In this document: in pieces, positions 34,423 to 46,224 of the stretch
Position numbering within the stretch: the first letter of the stretch is position 1
How the letters are laid out: every line of letters begins with the position of its first letter
Origin: Endothia cerciana
Taxonomy: Eukaryota; Ascomycota; Sordariomycetes; Diaporthales; Cryphonectriaceae
Direction of reading: 5' to 3'
NCBI GenBank assembly: GCA_026119935.1
Contig: JALRMH010000010.1
Coordinates: 744,001-808,000, forward strand
Length of the DNA stretch: 64,000 bases
Translations under genes and position numbers: made by a program
Notes under the pieces: model-generated
Told to the model about the DNA's origin: nothing
Seen by the model: only the letters and a program-made list of their open reading frames with translations
Database searches by the model: none

Positions 34423-35053
34423 GTTGACTGCTCAGGGCACGATCAACAGCATGAAAGGTTGTTTTGGGAGGGGGGGCCAGAGGGCGAGGTCGTGTGACGT
34501 TCACGACGACTTGACCAGTAGAACAAGGCGCCCTTGATTCATGTAAGGCAGAAGAATAGACTAGAAACAATAAGGAACTAATTGTATCGTCCAGCCCTTG
34601 GGGGAAAGGAAGACGAGCAGCAAACGCTCCAGGTCTACTTGGATTGGACAGTAAACAAAGAAGTGTTGTATGATGGTGAAGATACAGCTAGAAGTTTTTT
34701 TTTCACCTTCTGCACATCACGAATCGCGACAAATTGCAAGGGAACGGCCGCCCAGCCTGCAGGCAAAGCCCCCCTGTCGTTATAGATGCCACGTCTGATT
34801 GGACGAGGGCCAAGGAAGAGGGGGAACCCACCTGCGTTAAAGTCTTCTCAGGGAGCTCCACAGGGGGGCAAAGTTGGGGTACATGCTGTGCGACAGTGGT
34901 AGCTACAGGGATCAAGGCCTTAAAAAGTCCAAGGTCAACCTCAGCAGCGCTAGGTCTCTAAACCCAACGTCCAGTCCAGCCCATCACATCCCAAGTACGG
35001 TAGCCTCCTGTTCACGGTCGAGAGGAGCGCAGTCTAGCCGTATCCCAAGCACG
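34423..35053. promoter_or_regulatory. Shared divergent promoter of RPO41 and ATP25
   Basis: 631 bp lie between the RPO41 start (34422) and the preferred ATP25 start (35054). The frame of ATP25 stays open upstream to another ATG at 34874, so either the leader is open by chance or a longer N-terminus exists. A T9 run lies near 34696. No binding site is assigned. Confidence 0.6.
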
Positions 35054-37156
35054 ATGGCCTTCCCTCCGACCCTAAGGGCACAAGCAGCGGGCTGTTCTTC
35101 TTGTCGGACATCTCTACTACGCCTATTCACCGCGCCGTGTGCCCCCACCATCAGGACTTCACCACTGTGCCGCTCGTCGATATCGTCTTCACTCCTGTTG
35201 CCACGAGCTGTCCCGGTTGGCCCCTCGAGGTTCTATTCCACAGGCCAGCCTTCCGGGTTGGACAGTGCTGAGGTTGAGACTGGCCAGGAATCCACGGGCT
35301 CAGGCCATGACGCCGCCGCAGCAGCAGCAGCAGGAGACCAAGGCCAGAAAGAAGAGCCGTGGTATCTGCAGGAGGAGCCTCCGAGGCACCCGTCTCTCAT
35401 TCAGAATATCCAGCCGCTGCCAGAGATCCCTGAAGGTACTCCCGCCATTCTAGGCGACCTTGTCAAATGTGTCGCCGAGGACATGGGTCTAGACGACCTC
35501 AACCTCATGGACCTGCGCACCCTGGACCCCCCAGCTGCACTCGGGCCCTCACTCATCATGCTCTTTGGCACTGCCCGCAGCGAGCGCCATCTGCACTTCT
35601 CTGCTGGGCGGCTCAAGTCATGGCTGCGCGAGCGGGGCATCCATGCGTACGCTGACGGCTTGTTGGGGAGGAAAGAGTTCAAGATCAAGATGCGCCGCAG
35701 GCAGAGGAAGGCAAAGTTGTTGGGCACCTCAGAAACGGCCCTGAATCCTGACGATGGTATCACGACACGCTGGGTCTGCATGAACCTGGGGACCTTAGGG
35801 TCCACCCCGATGGATGAGACAGCGTTCCAGACCGAAGATGGCAAGTTCACCGGGTTTGGGGTCCGCCAGACCGGCACTACGATCGTTGTGCAGATGCTCA
35901 CCGAGTCCAAGCGGAAAGAGCTGGACCTCGAGACGCTGTGGTCTCGTATATTGGCGCGCCGACGAGGCAATGCCCTCGTCCAAGACGATCTGGAATACAT
36001 CGACTCCGAGGCACATCCAAATGAAATCTCTATCTTCGCCGAGGGCGGTTCGCCCAAGGTCATGGCGACGCCTGGGCAGCGTCGCTTCTTCTCCACTTCG
36101 TGTCGACGCCTACCGCCAACGGATGGGTCCGACCAGGTAACTCACTCGCCACAGCGTAGTCCGGCTGCCAGCGACGTTGACACATTATTAGACCCTATGA
36201 GATTTCTCAGCGCCAAGGTTACGGAACTGGCACAGCTTCAGGCAGAATTCGCCAGCCTTTCCCACCCAGAAGCGATCGAGGCCCTTGATCGCTCGGAGAA
36301 TAAACAGCCCTCCTCCTTTCTCCGGAAGTGGAACAACACAATCCGGTACCTACCTCCAGATCAGAGCTGGCGATTCCGTTCCTGGATGGCCGTGGCCGGA
36401 CGGAAGCTGGGAGTGCAAAGTTCCACTCTGAGCAGCCTGCGCGACCTCATCCGGGAGATGGAACTGCTCGGCACCATCTGTCATCACGACCACTACCTCG
36501 AGCTGCTGCAGGCCGTCTACCTCGAGCCGAGCGACAGCGGACTACCACTGAGCGAACAGTCAGAGCTCGCACTCGATATCCTGAACGTCATGTTCGAGCG
36601 TGGCCACCCCATCATCACCACCGACGTCATCGTGACCCTCATCGAATCCTTAGCACGCACCCAATCCCAGGGACAGCAGCAGCGCGAGCTGCAGTCGGTC
36701 CTCGAGAAATTTATGCTCCAGGCGGATCTGCCCTACGTGGGCGAGGAAGCCGTCGTCCGGCTCCTCGATGCCTACGCCGTGCAGGGCAACTGGGAGCGCT
36801 GGTGGGAGGTCTGGCGCATGCCGCCCAAGCATCTTATGCCCCGGTCGGAGGCGTTGTATATCCACCTCTGGAGCACGATGGCCGCGACCAAGCACCAGAG
36901 ACTCTGTCGCGAGGCCATCCGCGTGTGTTTCTTCGAGATGCTCAACGAGAATCCGTCTATCAAGCCTATCGGCACGGTCAAAGTGGCTCTAGAGGCGTGC
37001 ATCAGGGTTGCTGATCCGACTGCGGAGGAGATCGCAAGGAACCTTATCGTCAGAGATCCCAAGACGCGGGACATCGCACGCTATGAGTTTGTGCACATGT
37101 TCAGGGTGCTGAATCCTCAGTGGGCGGGTCCCTCTGGGCCGGCGAGCCTGGACTAG
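35054..37156 (+). CDS. ATP25: ATP25-like mitochondrial ATP synthase assembly/mRNA-stability factor
   Basis: A single exon of 700 aa from MAFPPTLRAQAAGCSSC; an in-frame ATG 180 nt upstream would give 760 aa. The Ser/Arg-rich N-terminus (LLLPRAVPVGPSRFYSTG) is a probable mitochondrial presequence. Residues ~130-260 carry a RsfS/DUF143-like domain (LGDLVKCVAEDMGLDDLNLM, LIMLFGTARSERHLHFSAGR) as in yeast Atp25. The C-terminal half is helical and PPR-like (LEMLNVMFERGHPI-type helices; YVGEEAVVRLLDAYAVQGNW). In yeast the protein is cleaved: the C-part stabilises the ATP9 (OLI1) mRNA and the N-part acts on the mitoribosome and Atp9 ring assembly. Length fits. Located in the mitochondrial matrix/inner membrane. 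Confidence 0.9.
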   Translation: MAFPPTLRAQAAGCSSCRTSLLRLFTAPCAPTIRTSPLCRSSISSSLLLPRAVPVGPSRFYSTGQPSGLDSAEVETGQESTGSGHDAAAAAAAGDQGQKEEPWYLQEEPPRHPSLIQNIQPLPEIPEGTPAILGDLVKCVAEDMGLDDLNLMDLRTLDPPAALGPSLIMLFGTARSERHLHFSAGRLKSWLRERGIHAYADGLLGRKEFKIKMRRRQRKAKLLGTSETALNPDDGITTRWVCMNLGTLGSTPMDETAFQTEDGKFTGFGVRQTGTTIVVQMLTESKRKELDLETLWSRILARRRGNALVQDDLEYIDSEAHPNEISIFAEGGSPKVMATPGQRRFFSTSCRRLPPTDGSDQVTHSPQRSPAASDVDTLLDPMRFLSAKVTELAQLQAEFASLSHPEAIEALDRSENKQPSSFLRKWNNTIRYLPPDQSWRFRSWMAVAGRKLGVQSSTLSSLRDLIREMELLGTICHHDHYLELLQAVYLEPSDSGLPLSEQSELALDILNVMFERGHPIITTDVIVTLIESLARTQSQGQQQRELQSVLEKFMLQADLPYVGEEAVVRLLDAYAVQGNWERWWEVWRMPPKHLMPRSEALYIHLWSTMAATKHQRLCREAIRVCFFEMLNENPSIKPIGTVKVALEACIRVADPTAEEIARNLIVRDPKTRDIARYEFVHMFRVLNPQWAGPSGPASLD

Positions 37157-37389
37157 AGTGGTACCCTCCTGCGCTTTGCAGAGTGTGTGGGATTGTCTAG
37201 TGAAGATATTGTATAATAGCCACCCAATTCTAGCTTCTATGGAGGAACATCCCTTTGGCTATAGCAGTTCTTCCGGCACACCCTTTCCAACTCATCAGTT
37301 CTGAGGATTCAACCGCAAACCTGCCAGATGCAGGGACCAGCCCACCTCCTCCACCACTCTCGCAGGCTCACACGCCGTCCTTATCCCTC

Positions 37390-38343
37390 TCAATCGGCAA
37401 CACGATTGTTTCGCCTCTGCCGGAGGCTTCCCGACCAGGTCAAACGCCTCACAGCGCCGTCGCGACCAGGATCAGGCACGGCTATCGAGTCCAAGCTCAT
37501 CGTACGCCTTTCGAATGCCGTCACCGATCCCTGCGGCTCCGGGTCAGATCGGTCCGCTCCGGAGCTCGTCGGGGTCGGCTCTCCGGGGGAGCTCTCCCAG
37601 ATCACGGCAGCAACCGCATCTTGTTCCGCTTCCTGCGGGTTCTCATCATCATCGGGCCCGGCGACAGGTGGGCGCCTGACGGTGAGGTTTCTGCCGGGAT
37701 CTCGGAGCGGCCAGCGAGGTGGACCAGCCCACCAGTGCCCGAACCCATCGGCATCATCCGCGTTGCCGGCTTGCTGCCCCTCCGGATGCGCCTGCCCGAC
37801 ACCACCATTTGTGTCCACCGCCATGTTCACCGCCTCCCCCGGGCCGCCCCGGCCGTGATGGCCCCTCGGCGACGTTGACGTCGTCGTCGTCGTCGTCGTC
37901 GTCGTCGTTGGGCTCGGGCTCTCAAAAAGACCACCCCCGCACCCCGCGCCGCCATCCTCAGCATCGGCATCATACCCCGAGAGGGAATACGCAGACCCCC
38001 GCCTGAGAGATAGCCTATACCGGTCATATTCCGCCATCCGTCCGGGGCCTCGCTCGGCGCTCTCGCGGGGGCCAATATGCCACTCCGTCATCTCGACGGT
38101 CGCGTCGTCGGCGGCGGCCGTCGGGGGGCACGATAGCACCGAGCGGACGCCCGAGCTCTGTGACTTGCGGCCGGCGCTGCGTTCCAGGTCCGGACTCCGC
38201 GGGGGAGGGTGGCGGTGCCGGCGCGGGCAGGGGAGGCGGAGGTGGCCGAGGACGATCCAGCCCAGGGCGGCGAGGAGGGCGCCTGCGAGGACGACGATTG
38301 TGGTTGTCAGGGCTGTGTTTCCGTAGGTGGCGGTGTTCGCCAT
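37390..38343 (-). CDS. Hypothetical single-pass membrane protein with Thr run
   Basis: Open frame of 317 aa from MANTATYGNTALTTT; an upstream in-frame Met at 38415 is less likely because the membrane segment then starts deep in the protein. Residues ~12-34 (TTIVVLAGALLAALGWIVLG) form one membrane span followed by basic residues (RLPCPRRHRH), suggesting the long C-terminal part faces the cytosol. That part is disordered and holds a (GTC)n-encoded run of about ten Thr (37876-37908). No known domain. The ends of this gene and ATP25 converge with a 233-bp gap. Confidence 0.6.
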   Translation of the reverse strand: MANTATYGNTALTTTIVVLAGALLAALGWIVLGHLRLPCPRRHRHPPPRSPDLERSAGRKSQSSGVRSVLSCPPTAAADDATVEMTEWHIGPRESAERGPGRMAEYDRYRLSLRRGSAYSLSGYDADAEDGGAGCGGGLFESPSPTTTTTTTTTTSTSPRGHHGRGGPGEAVNMAVDTNGGVGQAHPEGQQAGNADDADGFGHWWAGPPRWPLRDPGRNLTVRRPPVAGPDDDENPQEAEQDAVAAVIWESSPGEPTPTSSGADRSDPEPQGSVTAFERRTMSLDSIAVPDPGRDGAVRRLTWSGSLRQRRNNRVAD

Positions 38344-39590
38344 GGTCGAGGGTATTAGATCACAGGGGTGTTGGCGGTAAGATCCTGGCACGCGTGGATG
38401 ATTGTAGGCTTTCAAAGATTCAGGGCCTTTGAGGAATGGGGGACTTCGGATCGTGTTCGTGACTACAGCCAGGATCGTTGATGCTGATGGAGTTCCTAAG
38501 CACGAGTGAAATACTCTTGAATTGAGGAAAGGAAAACCGAGGCAGTATATACCCCCGCTGTAGGCTGGTGAAATGCAGGCACCTCATGTCCAACAAAAGC
38601 CGACCTGAATGTCAGGTTCTTCAGCGTGGCCCAGACGCTCCCCAACAGGACAGCTCTGTCATCTCTCGAGATTCCTGCCTTGGTCGCCGGCTTCCAGTGC
38701 AACATGGCGTGTTTGAGCATGAACGGAGAGCAGTGGTGATTATCCTGCAGCTGTAATCACATAGGGATAAGCCGCCAGGGGGGCACTGGGAGAATGGCTT
38801 TGTTGCTGCAAGTCGGTGTATCCCACGACCTTGTCCAAGCATCCAACGAGACTCAGGGACTAGGGAGGCCCCTGTCGTGGGACCTTTGTCTTCCGACAGA
38901 GGGGCGAGAGGTCACTTATCACACGTCCCGTTTTCTATTGTGCAGCACCCAGGTGAGGGAAGCGTGCACCGTAGCCGTAACCAAGGGCCACGATAATACG
39001 ATATGTCTCTGGCCGCCTCGGTATCATACCGCAGTTACTTTGTTGACTAAAGCCACTTCCTTGCACCTCTCAGAGACAGCCTTGTGTCTCTTACAGTAGC
39101 AGTACGTTACATCGGATGTATCACAGGCATGGACTGAAGAGGATGGGCGCTACCTGGTTGTCCTGGGACTCGAAGTTGAGTACTCTTCACGACCTTGAAA
39201 CAGATTGCCCAGTGACCATGACCATGACGGACCCTCTCTCGGACTGAAACTTTCCCTCGATAATAGCACTGTAATCAGGTGGTCCTTTTGCCACTTCGAG
39301 ACCCTCTCCTAAAAGCTTCTCTCTCTGACAGCAAACCTTCCTGTGTGGACCATCTTGTTTCTTAGGCGACCGGACCACCTGTGTTCCATGGGTCAACAGG
39401 GAAGGGTGCGGAGGGGGGAAGGAAGAAACATTGCTTCCTTGCGTGGTATCTACGAAACTCGTGAGAATATGAATATGTACATATTCAGAGAAGAATATCC
39501 ATGTCCGGGGACAAAAATCCCCCCAGCCCGCCCTGAGACCAGAGCCAGGCAAAACCATTTTCCGCCCATGGCCAATAACCTCCAGCTCTC
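38344..39590. other. 1.2-kb spacer, nothing recognised
   Basis: Upstream of the membrane-protein gene and downstream of the TolB-like gene. Only short broken frames are seen; no repeats or RNA gene recognised. Confidence 0.4.
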
Positions 39591-41856
39591 CTACGACAGG
39601 TACCCGTTGGGTATGTACAGCGGCATCGAGTCCTCCCACATGGAGTTGGTGAGCAGGGTCTTGTTGGAGCCGTCGTAGTTCATGATCATGATCTGGCCGT
39701 AGGGCTGGAACGTGTTGTCGTACTGGACGCACTCGTCCCGGAAGCCGTACATGCCGCTGTTCCACATGATGCGCCCGTCGTAGTTCCAGACGGCGTGGGC
39801 GTCGTTGGCCTCGGACTCGGTCACGCGCGTCAGCTCCGTGCCGTCGGGCTTGATGGTCATGACGTCGAAGCGGTCGGCGTACCACCGGGCGCCGTACGAC
39901 TCGGTCCAGTTCACGTTGCGCGTGAAGACGATGCGCTCGCCGTCCGGCGACCACCCGGGCGTGTTGTCCCAGCCCCACGTGAGGTTCGTGGTCACGCCCG
40001 TGGTCAGGTCGAGGGTGCGCAGGCCCAGGGGCGCGGCGGTGTCCAGGCCCCAGAGGCGGTACACCAGCTTCGTGCCGTCGGGCGAGTAGGACGGGAACCC
40101 CGCGTTCTGCGTGCCGTCCGTCAGGGCGGTGTGGTTACCACCGGCTGCGGGGAACTCGTAGATGACACCGTTGCCGGAGGTGCGCGCGCCGAACCACGTC
40201 CCCATGCCGACCGCGAGCTTGCTGCCGTCGGGGAAGAAGGTCGGCTGGAAGCAGCCGGCGGTGCCCGACTCTACCTGGCTCACCTCGCCCCCTTCGCTGC
40301 TGTTCCAGATACTGTAGGTGTCGAGGGAGTCGACCAGGTCGGTATACTCAGGGTCAGCGGTGACGACGGAACAGTCAGCATCGCCCAGCTGTTTCAGCGT
40401 GATGGCCATGCGGTTGGTGGCGTTGTTGTGCTGGGGGAAGACGTCCATGAAGCGGTACTCCCACCCCGAGTCCCAGGAGAAGAGCTCCTCCTCGGCCTGG
40501 CGCTGTTCCCAGTACACCTGCTCGTAGACGATCTGGGATCCATCGGGCGACCAGGACGGGTTGCGGAGGTAGGAGACGTTGAAGGGCTGGTGGGTTGAGT
40601 CCGGAGCAGTATACTCGACGACACCGAAGCCGCCGGCCTTGAGGATGTAGCCAACGTTGCTGGAGTTGCCGATGTACTGCTGGCCGACCTTCTGGTAAGC
40701 CCCGGTCGTAAGGTTCACGATGCTGGTGCCGGTCGCGACGTCGACGCTGCCGATCTGGCCCTCCACGCCCAGGTTCTGGCCTCCGATCCCGTGGGCGCCG
40801 TAAGTGTCCTCGCGCGAGATGATGTTGTAGATGATCGTAGTGCCGTCCGGGGACCACCGAGGCTGGCCCACAGAGGTATCGTCGATGCTGATGACCTTGC
40901 GGAGGTCGGTACCATTGGGCCGGATCACATAGATGGACAGGGTCTGCGTGTGTTCCCAGCCCGTACCATCGCTGTGGCCGGTCCAGTCCGTGTTGCGGTC
41001 CGAGCTGAAGGCGACCCACTCGCCATCGGGGGACCACCCGGGCCGGAAGTGGCCCGTCGGGCCGGTCTGGTCGGCGCGGGTGAGCGCCGTGTCGGTCAGG
41101 TTGTAGGACGTGCCGGTGGTCAGGTCCTGGACCCAGATGTTGGCGGTGTAGTTGCCGTACGTGGAGACATAGGCCAGCTTTGTCCCGTCGGGGGAGAGCG
41201 CACCAGCGTCGTCGTGCGCGTCGGTCTCGACGAGGGTTTCCAACCCCGTCCCGTCGGGCTTGACCCGGTCTATATAGCACCCCAGGCATTAGCCTTATTT
41301 TCCCAGAAAAGACTACGGAGGAACAGGCCCCTCGGGATAATACATCCCCCGGGGGTGCCAGCCGTGATGCCCCCTCCGCCCCCCCCCCCCCCAGGGGTTA
41401 TGACCCAGGACCCGACAAACCCTCGAACAGGAGGCTTTGAGGAGGAACGTGCTTCCCGGGTCACGTACAGACATCGGCCTGGCCGTCCGCGCGACGCTCG
41501 CTGGTGAAGACGATCCACTGGCCGTCGGGGGACCAGGAGGCGTGGTAGTCGAAGGGGTTGGTCTGGTTCCCCATGAGCTGGGTGGCGTTGCTGCCATCAG
41601 CGCTGGCGACGAAGAGCGCCGAGCCGGAAGGGGCAATGCGGTTCATGTAGAAGATGCCATTCTTGCCAGGGACGGCCTCGCGCGGCTTGACAGGGCGGGA
41701 CCTGGGCGCGTGAGGGTGCGAGGGCACGTCTCGTGCCTCGGCCAGCTTGGCATAGGGGCACGCGTCCCTGCCCTTGAGCTGCTGGTCGGCGTAGGGGCAG
41801 CTGGCAGCAGCCTGCCCGGCCGCCAGCGCGAGCACGGCACCGACAGACAGACGCAT
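39591..41856 (-). CDS. Secreted TolB-like beta-propeller (PD40 repeat) protein
   Basis: Two exons, 41469-41856 and 39591-41269, with a 199-nt GTACGT...ATAG intron holding a C13 run, give 688 aa. A signal peptide (MRLSVGAVLALAAGQAAA) precedes a Cys/Pro-rich segment. The rest is built from WD40-like PD40 repeats with the hallmark SPDG: ASWSPDGQWIVFTS, GALSPDGTKLAYVS, PGWSPDGEWVAFSS, PRWSPDGTTIIYN, PSWSPDGSQIVYE, PSYSPDGTKLVYR and PGWSPDGERIVFTR, enough for one or two propellers. Many NxT/NxS sites (NATQL, NYTAN, NLTD) agree with glycosylation in the secretory path. The splice joins DVY|RVKPDGTGLE in perfect repeat register. No peptidase domain follows, unlike TolB-peptidase fusions. Likely an extracellular binding protein; the ligand is unknown. 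Confidence 0.88.
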
Positions 41857-42576
41857 CTCGAAGATAGAGTAGGGCTATGGGATGGGGAAGGATCGCAGGA
41901 GACCGTTGTCCTCGGTGGCAGGGACGCCAGGGACGGGGCTGTCCAGGGCCGGGGCGTGGGCATCTGCTCGTTTATATGTAAATACTGAGGGCTAGACGGG
42001 GGCTTTCGATATTACCCATTACCAGGCCCCATACACCTTTCCCCCTTCCCTCTACCCCCGTTACTCATCACCGCCGGGGTCCTTGTGTACTTAGGTAGCA
42101 TCATTCTGCGACGATCATCAAGGGTCCCGCCATCGTCTCCGAGGGCAGGTTGATGTCTGCGCCCCCCCCCCCCCCCGCTACAGGCGAGCAGGCACACTCT
42201 TGTCCTCTCCGCCAATGGCGTGCGTCCCCCCCTGTGACTGCTCGACCAGTAAGATGCTGCGGCTGCTGCCGTATAGGGTAGTGAGGTTTATAGAGGATAT
42301 GTGTACTGTACATACTGTAAGGTAACCGTGGTTACTACCAAAGGCGTGTAAAGTGTGTAACACCCTCCCCTCTAATCTAAGCCAAGGCTGTCGTATGCAG
42401 TTAGTCGCCATGGGTTGGAACCATGCCTCGCGATGTGCGTGCCTACTATAGTAAAGTATATCGTCCCCATCGGTGGATTCCCCTGTAAGAGCCAAGGCCG
42501 TCAGACGGATAAAGGCGCAAACGGCTCCCGAGGCTCGTGCCTGTAGCAGCGCTAGATGTGTTGGAGATGGCGTCCG

Positions 42577-42627
42577 CCCCCCCCCCCCCTTTCTTCTTCT
42601 TCTTCTTCTTCTTCTTCTTCTTCTTCT
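42577..42627. repeat. C13 run followed by (TTC)12 microsatellite
   Basis: A run of 13 C (42577-42589) directly abuts a TTC trinucleotide array to 42627, giving a 51-nt pure pyrimidine tract on the plus strand. Confidence 0.95.
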
Positions 42628-45600
42628 CTTTTCTGTCTTCGAACCCTCGCCGGCGTGATATAATCCCTACTATGTATCCCCTGCCTGCGATCATCCTTGA
42701 ATGTATTGAAACTAGACGTGCATCCCTCCCATCCCTCCCATCTCTTTAGTCCACCCGGCCGGGTCATCACCGGTGGGAGGTGGGTTTTCCCGCCAGGGCT
42801 GTGTCGACCTGGCGGCAATACCTCGCGGAGCCATCGTGGACGATCGCCCACTTCAAGTTTTGCCCCATTGGCTCCCTTCCTACGCCAAGCCGGGTGGTTC
42901 CTGGCTCGTCGACCTGTCACAAACATATCCTCTGGTATCGCTGACATCTCCGAGCCAGCAGCGGACTTCCGACCTGCGTGAGCACTGCGCGTGAGCAGAG
43001 CCTTGGATGGGTCACATTCATTACAAAGCACAAGGCGTCGCCTGCTGCCTTGATCCGACCTACCTTCCTAGTCTTGTCAGCCCGTGATCGGCACCAGACA
43101 CCGAGCAAAACCCGGGGTAGAATCCAGACCGGAGGCCCTCCTGGCCTCCTGGGGACGGCGGGCCCCCTTCGCCCTCAGCAGAGTGCGACGGGTAGCGCGC
43201 CAGGCTTTACAAATCTGACGGCGGCTGGAGGTTCTGCGGGAAGTGGGAAGCACTCCACCCACCGCCGCTTTACCACAGCACGACATGGCAGTATCGGGTA
43301 TGTATTTCACCGGTGGAGACGATTGGGGCCGCCCTTCCGGAAGGAAGCCCTTGGGAGGTGAGGACGGCGGAGACCCCCCAAATGCAGCATTGTGGGGCCG
43401 CCCCAAGTCCCCCCTTCAGGCCTCGCTTTGTACAATAGTAAAAGCACCATAGTAAGCTTAAAAAGCCAGTTGCGCCGGCACGGAGACGGCGCCGCGTGTG
43501 ACATTGTGGGGGGCGGGACGGTTCGGCTGTGGCCTTCTTCTCGGTGCTGCTTGCGAGCGATGTCAGCGATAGTACCATGGCGAGCCGTTCAGGGGGCGGC
43601 CCTGTCCCTCCCGCACGCCGGGCCTGTTCAGAGTTGCTTGGGCCGCGCCGTGACCTGTCACCCTATCCTATGCCCAAGCCAGTCCAAATATCCGAGCCCC
43701 AAGGTATTTAAAATCAGAGGGTGGCCCGCTCATGCTGCCAGCAGGGGGCACATACAGCAATGCCGGCGATGTGATAGGTCGTAGTGTCGCAGGTGCGCCT
43801 TTGCGGCCAGGGTCCTTGAGGGCCGGCCCTGATGTTGCGTGCGTGCATATTAAAGGAGTAGCCAGCCTGACGCAGTGGTGCATAGCGCCGAAGGTCCGCA
43901 GTCGCCGAGCAGAGTTGCCCGTGTCCTGAAATGTAGACATTCCGGACTTTGCGAGACTATTGGGAGTTGCGCACCCATGATTGACTCGCCTGCTGCCAGG
44001 ACGATCCTCCGAGGACTCGTTGGCGAGCTGGGCCTCATGCCGCCGACCATACCTGGAGTTAGCTGAGGACGGACCCCGGAGCAGTCGCGGTCGCTCAGCA
44101 CAAGCTCCGTCTGGTCGAGGGAACAAGGTCCCTTCTCGACCCGAGCACATGCAGGCTGCCCATCACTACCCGACAATGGATCGCTCCGGCTGTGTGGTAG
44201 CACTTCAGACCACGTCGAAGCAGATACCCTCTGTGACGTGTCATTGTTGAGGGTAGCAAAATAGGACCGTCCCAGTGGCGGCATGCTTGGGCAGATAGTC
44301 CTACACATTGGCCTGCCGATGTTGATGACGTTCGGCAATACCGTACCAACGAGCATCAAACCTTCCGAGAGTGCGCCCCGTACCGTGACGGGAACTGTCT
44401 GCCAAGTCTGACGGGGCCCGAGCCTCCCGGTGCGAATGCCTCAAGCATCGAGCCGAGGGCGTTGACCGGTGGTTGCGTTCTTCATGCGCTGAAGCTCATC
44501 ATCGAGGTCATGATGCTCCTGCGATAGACACGTGTTAGCCCATGCGGGTGATGAAGCGTTGGTGATCACTCGAGCAGGTTGTCCTGTGGCCTGCAGGGCC
44601 CCTGACCAACCCGATTTACACACTGCGTGTAGCTGGGGCCCGCACGGCTTGCCCGTCGCTTGAGGAAGCAGAAGCAGACTGAGGATGATTCGCTAGGGAG
44701 GAAGTAGGGGAAGGAGAGTGTTCCCAGAGAAATAGAGTCCTGCATGGTGAAGTCAATGACGAACGGTATAGGTTCCAAAAGCGGAAGTACAGACTGGGCG
44801 AGTCGGGCTTTGACCTCCCGATCCGGGCTGGGAATCCCCTCACCTAGATGCGCGGCTCGGCCGCCCTATCAGTAGGACCAGTTAGATAAGCGCCCGGCCT
44901 GTTGGACAGGCGCGTGCCAGGCTCTACAGCCGAGCCGACAGGAGCCAGGTCGCGAGCGGTCTGTATGTGGCAGAGACCAGTCCGGAGATCGACGGCGCCC
45001 TAATGCATCCATAGCATGTAAGTAATGGTTCCCCAATCTCATACCGTAGGGGAAGGGGGGGGGGGGGGGCGGCATCACAAGTAGTCTGATCCACGTGACT
45101 TCTCAACTATGCGCTCCTATGTACGTCTATTGTCTTGGGGGCTCAAATAGACAGTAGTATTGCTCCTCAGGAGTAGTGTAGTTTGAGGGCCCTGTCAGGT
45201 ACGGATCCGGAACAGGTGGCATACACGTTCACGGCTATGCGGCAACGTGGGCGCCTCGCGTCCGCAGAGCCTTGCATTATGTCGTCCCCGCTCCGTGTGA
45301 CATACGATCTTGATCTCATCGGATGGATGGGGAGGATGCCTGACGTTGCACTGCAGGCAAGTTGACTCAAGTCCGTGCGTGAGGCTATCAGAAGCCACTA
45401 GAGCTTTGTAGGAAGATCTTCCCGCTCTCAGTCACGACGGTGAAAGGGAGAGGTGGGAGGGAGGTCAGGGGTTAGACGGCTGAGTTTATATCAACCTGAG
45501 AGACTGGCGGGCTTCGAATTTATGACAGGCGTTGTGCTTTCACTTTGGCCTCGCATAGCAAGAATGTATGATCCATCAGACGGGCCGTGAGATCACCCAT

Positions 45601-46156
45601 CAAGTACATTCTTGGCTTGCATAAGCTTTGCACGACTCATATTCGTCCCACCAGAAGGCACGCCCATGCTATGGTCCGAATATGACTGTACAGGCAGGCT
45701 GAAATCGACACCCGGATACTTTCCGTGACGGGTAGTCGGAAGGGCATCTGAGCGTTTGATATGTTTCAGTCTTCAAGAAGGGTGATCATGTCCAGCTGAC
45801 TGGGTATGAACTCTACCCCTCTACCTCTCTACCCCTATGGTCTATATACTGCTGTTAAGGTCGGCGTCGCGCCGGAGACGAGACCTTGCGATGCGAAAGG
45901 CCATGCTAGCATCGATACTGAAGCCGCCACGTGCTAGCAAGACCTGAGAAAGGTACCGGGATTTCCGCCTTGCGACTTGGGGGAGTACGAAATGATCAAT
46001 CCTCTTGATGTGAATACGAGGAGCGGAGCACAAGGACACACAGGACTCGATCGGGACATGATATCTCCTCCCGCTTGGACCACAGACCGGGACCTGTTGC
46101 AACGACTGGACGGACCGGGAGGGAGGAAGGAAAGACGAATGGCGAGGAAAGGGAAG

Positions 46157-46161
46157 ACACA

Positions 46162-46194
<33 letters not shown>

Positions 46195-46224
46195 GCACAC
46201 ACACACACACGCACATATATATAT
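46157..46224. repeat. (CA)n microsatellite with (AT)n end
   Basis: About 25 CA units with one AAG interruption and a GC change, ending in a short ATATATAT stretch. Confidence 0.95.
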
